Source of the DNA: Qipengyuania citrea
GTDB taxonomy: Bacteria; Pseudomonadota; Alphaproteobacteria; Sphingomonadales; Sphingomonadaceae
DNA length: 64,000 bases
Direction of reading: 5' to 3'
Assembly (NCBI RefSeq): GCF_009828015.1
Contig: NZ_WTYG01000004.1
Span: forward strand, 124,001 to 188,000
The notes beneath the pieces were generated by a model. The model was not told where the DNA came from. It searched no databases and worked only from the letters and a program-made list of their open reading frames with translations. Shown here piece after piece: positions 62,843-64,000 of the stretch. Position numbers and translations under genes: made by a program. The number at the start of each line of letters is the position of its first letter. The stretch's first letter is position 1.

Positions 62843-64000
62843 TCAGCCCTCGATGCTCAGCAGGCTGCTTTCGGCGACCTGCTTCTGCGCCTGCGCCTGG
62901 CCTTCGGCGCGCGCGATATAGCCCTTCGACTTCTCGACCTCGTCGGTCAGCAGCGTGACCGTCTGCTTCATGCTGTCGAGCGCGCGCAGCTTGAAGCTGT
63001 CGACCTCGTCCATCGTGTCGTAGATGTTCTGGAAGGCGCGTTGCAGCGTTTCCAGCGGGATCGTGCTCGCTGCGGCCTGTTCGTGGATCTTGCCGGTCTG
63101 GTCGCGCAGCAGCGTGCTGGTGCTGTCGATGATTCCTGCAGTGGTTTCGTTGAGCGCGGTGATCTGGCCCAGCACGAGGCGCTGGTTGGTCATCGCCTCG
63201 GCCACGGTCACTGCCGTGCGCAGCGCGCCGACGGTGGTGGTGCTGGCGCGGTCGACGCCCTTGACCAGCTCGACATTGTTCTTTTTCACCAGGTCGAGCG
63301 CGAGATAGCCCTGCACGCTCACCGCCATCTGGGTGAGCAAATCCTGCGTGCGCTGGCGGACATAGAACAGCGCGGTTTCGCGCACCGCCTTGGCCTTGGC
63401 CGGATCGGTCGCGTCGAGTTCGGCGGCCTTTTCCTCCAGCTTCGCGTCGAGCGAGTTGGAGATGTGGATCATCTGTTCCAGATTGCCCATCGCCTCCCAC
63501 AGTTTCTGCCGTTCGACGTCGATCGCGGCATTGTCCATGATCAGCTCGTCCTTGCCGCTGGCGAGGTTGTTGAGGATCGACTGGATATGCGTCTGCGCGC
63601 TCTGGTAGCTGCGGAAGTAATTGGTCAGCTTGTTGCCGAAGGGAATGATACCGAGGATCTTGCGCGGACCGGACAGCTTGCCGCGCTTGCCGGGGTCGAG
63701 GTCTTCCACCACGCGGCGCAGTTCGGCCAGATTGGCGCCGACGCCTTCGTCCTTGTCCATCGCGCGCACCGGGCGGTCGAGGAAACGGTTCGACATGCCC
63801 GCAGCAGCCATGATTTCCTTGCGGCCCATATTGGTCAGCTGGTCGACCTTCTTGCCGAATTCGGGCGAATTCGCATCCTCGGCGATCAGATCGGCGACGA
63901 AGCCGTCGACCTTGGTCTGCAGCTTGCTCTTCACCTCTTCCGAAACCGGGACGAGGCCCGCAGCCTTCTCCGGCTTGACCTCGGGCACGGGATCGGGCGG
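62843..64000 (-). CDS. telA: TelA-family toxic anion resistance protein, 5' end cut by the window edge
   Basis: 386 codons are visible. The frame stays open to the edge (PPDPVPEVKPEKAAG), so the true start lies outside; GTG at 63988 is an internal possibility. The protein is almost all helix, with GPRKILGIIPFGNKLTNYFR, ERQKLWEAMGNLEQMIHISN and YLALDLVKKNNVELVKGVDR, the TelA/KlaA core. The family is linked to tellurite and colicin tolerance and to cell-envelope stress; mechanism unsettled. First visible gene of the telA-xpaC-like-PHA operon. Confidence 0.88.
   Translation of the reverse strand, partial: PPDPVPEVKPEKAAGLVPVSEEVKSKLQTKVDGFVADLIAEDANSPEFGKKVDQLTNMGRKEIMAAAGMSNRFLDRPVRAMDKDEGVGANLAELRRVVEDLDPGKRGKLSGPRKILGIIPFGNKLTNYFRSYQSAQTHIQSILNNLASGKDELIMDNAAIDVERQKLWEAMGNLEQMIHISNSLDAKLEEKAAELDATDPAKAKAVRETALFYVRQRTQDLLTQMAVSVQGYLALDLVKKNNVELVKGVDRASTTTVGALRTAVTVAEAMTNQRLVLGQITALNETTAGIIDSTSTLLRDQTGKIHEQAAASTIPLETLQRAFQNIYDTMDEVDSFKLRALDSMKQTVTLLTDEVEKSKGYIARAEGQAQAQKQVAESSLLSIEG

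Overview
The window is a GC-rich alphaproteobacterial chromosome segment. It most likely comes from Sphingomonadales, family Erythrobacteraceae. Support comes from the rpmH-rnpA-yidD-yidC-engB order, a DnaA close to rpsT, an Oar-like TonB receptor with a TonB-like protein beside it, a bacteriophytochrome with an HWE-type kinase plus heme oxygenase, and the hairpin repeats near 14.3 kb. The taxon is an inference from gene content. Nothing in the window proves it.

Positions 1 to about 8,150 are the right-hand part of an integrated element; its left end lies outside the window. A 535-residue large serine recombinase (6500-8107) sits directly against a comM gene that is cut just before its Walker A motif. 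The junction near 8,153 is therefore the attL/attR-like end of the element. The cargo is a compact four-gene module (1280-5591). It holds a PEP-synthase/PPDK-type ATP-grasp protein, a DUF7002 protein, a fusion of a P-loop kinase to a short adenylosuccinate synthetase, and a divergent HD phosphohydrolase. In the synthetase domain the catalytic Asp of the GDEGKG motif is Ser, as I recall for PurZ, the enzyme that starts 2-aminoadenine (Z) nucleotide synthesis in some phages. An HD dATP phosphohydrolase (DatZ) is also part of that phage pathway. No phage structural genes accompany the module. It is the best candidate here for an undescribed system, in modified-purine metabolism or nucleotide-based defence. 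Two small unknown genes and a frameshifted gene flank it.

From 8.9 kb the window is ordinary core chromosome. 8.9-13.3 kb: a secreted ClpP-like protein and the rpmH-rnpA-yidD-yidC-engB block. 13.4-23.2 kb: VOC protein, GST, S1/P1 nuclease, cupin, dapE, a dicarboxylate/amino acid symporter, a dapB-channel-nth operon, a sirtuin, and DUF983-moeB/thiF. 23.3-25.5 kb: dnaA and rpsT. 25.7-32.1 kb: msrB, a class A PBP, and the envelope quality-control operon hflK-hflC-degP. 32.2-37.9 kb: mrp, an orphan Tat-exported molybdenum hydroxylase large subunit, hemH and a P450 with an operator-like repeat. 38.2-46.9 kb: DUF1674, rsmB, hydrolases, msrA, a secreted methyltransferase, an N-carbamoylputrescine amidase-like protein, folK and tRNA-Lys.

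47.0-50.4 kb is a tightly overlapping operon for glutathione-dependent formaldehyde oxidation (adhC, fghA) with both subunits of a CoA transferase inside it. 50.4-54.0 kb carries DUF421, a queuosine-precursor transporter, a CNT nucleoside transporter and a 2-oxoglutarate oxygenase. 54.3-58.5 kb carries the TonB receptor and a TonB-like protein. 58.5-61.6 kb is the bphO-bphP light-sensing operon. The window ends in a telA-xpaC-like-PHA-granule-type operon, with telA cut by the right edge.
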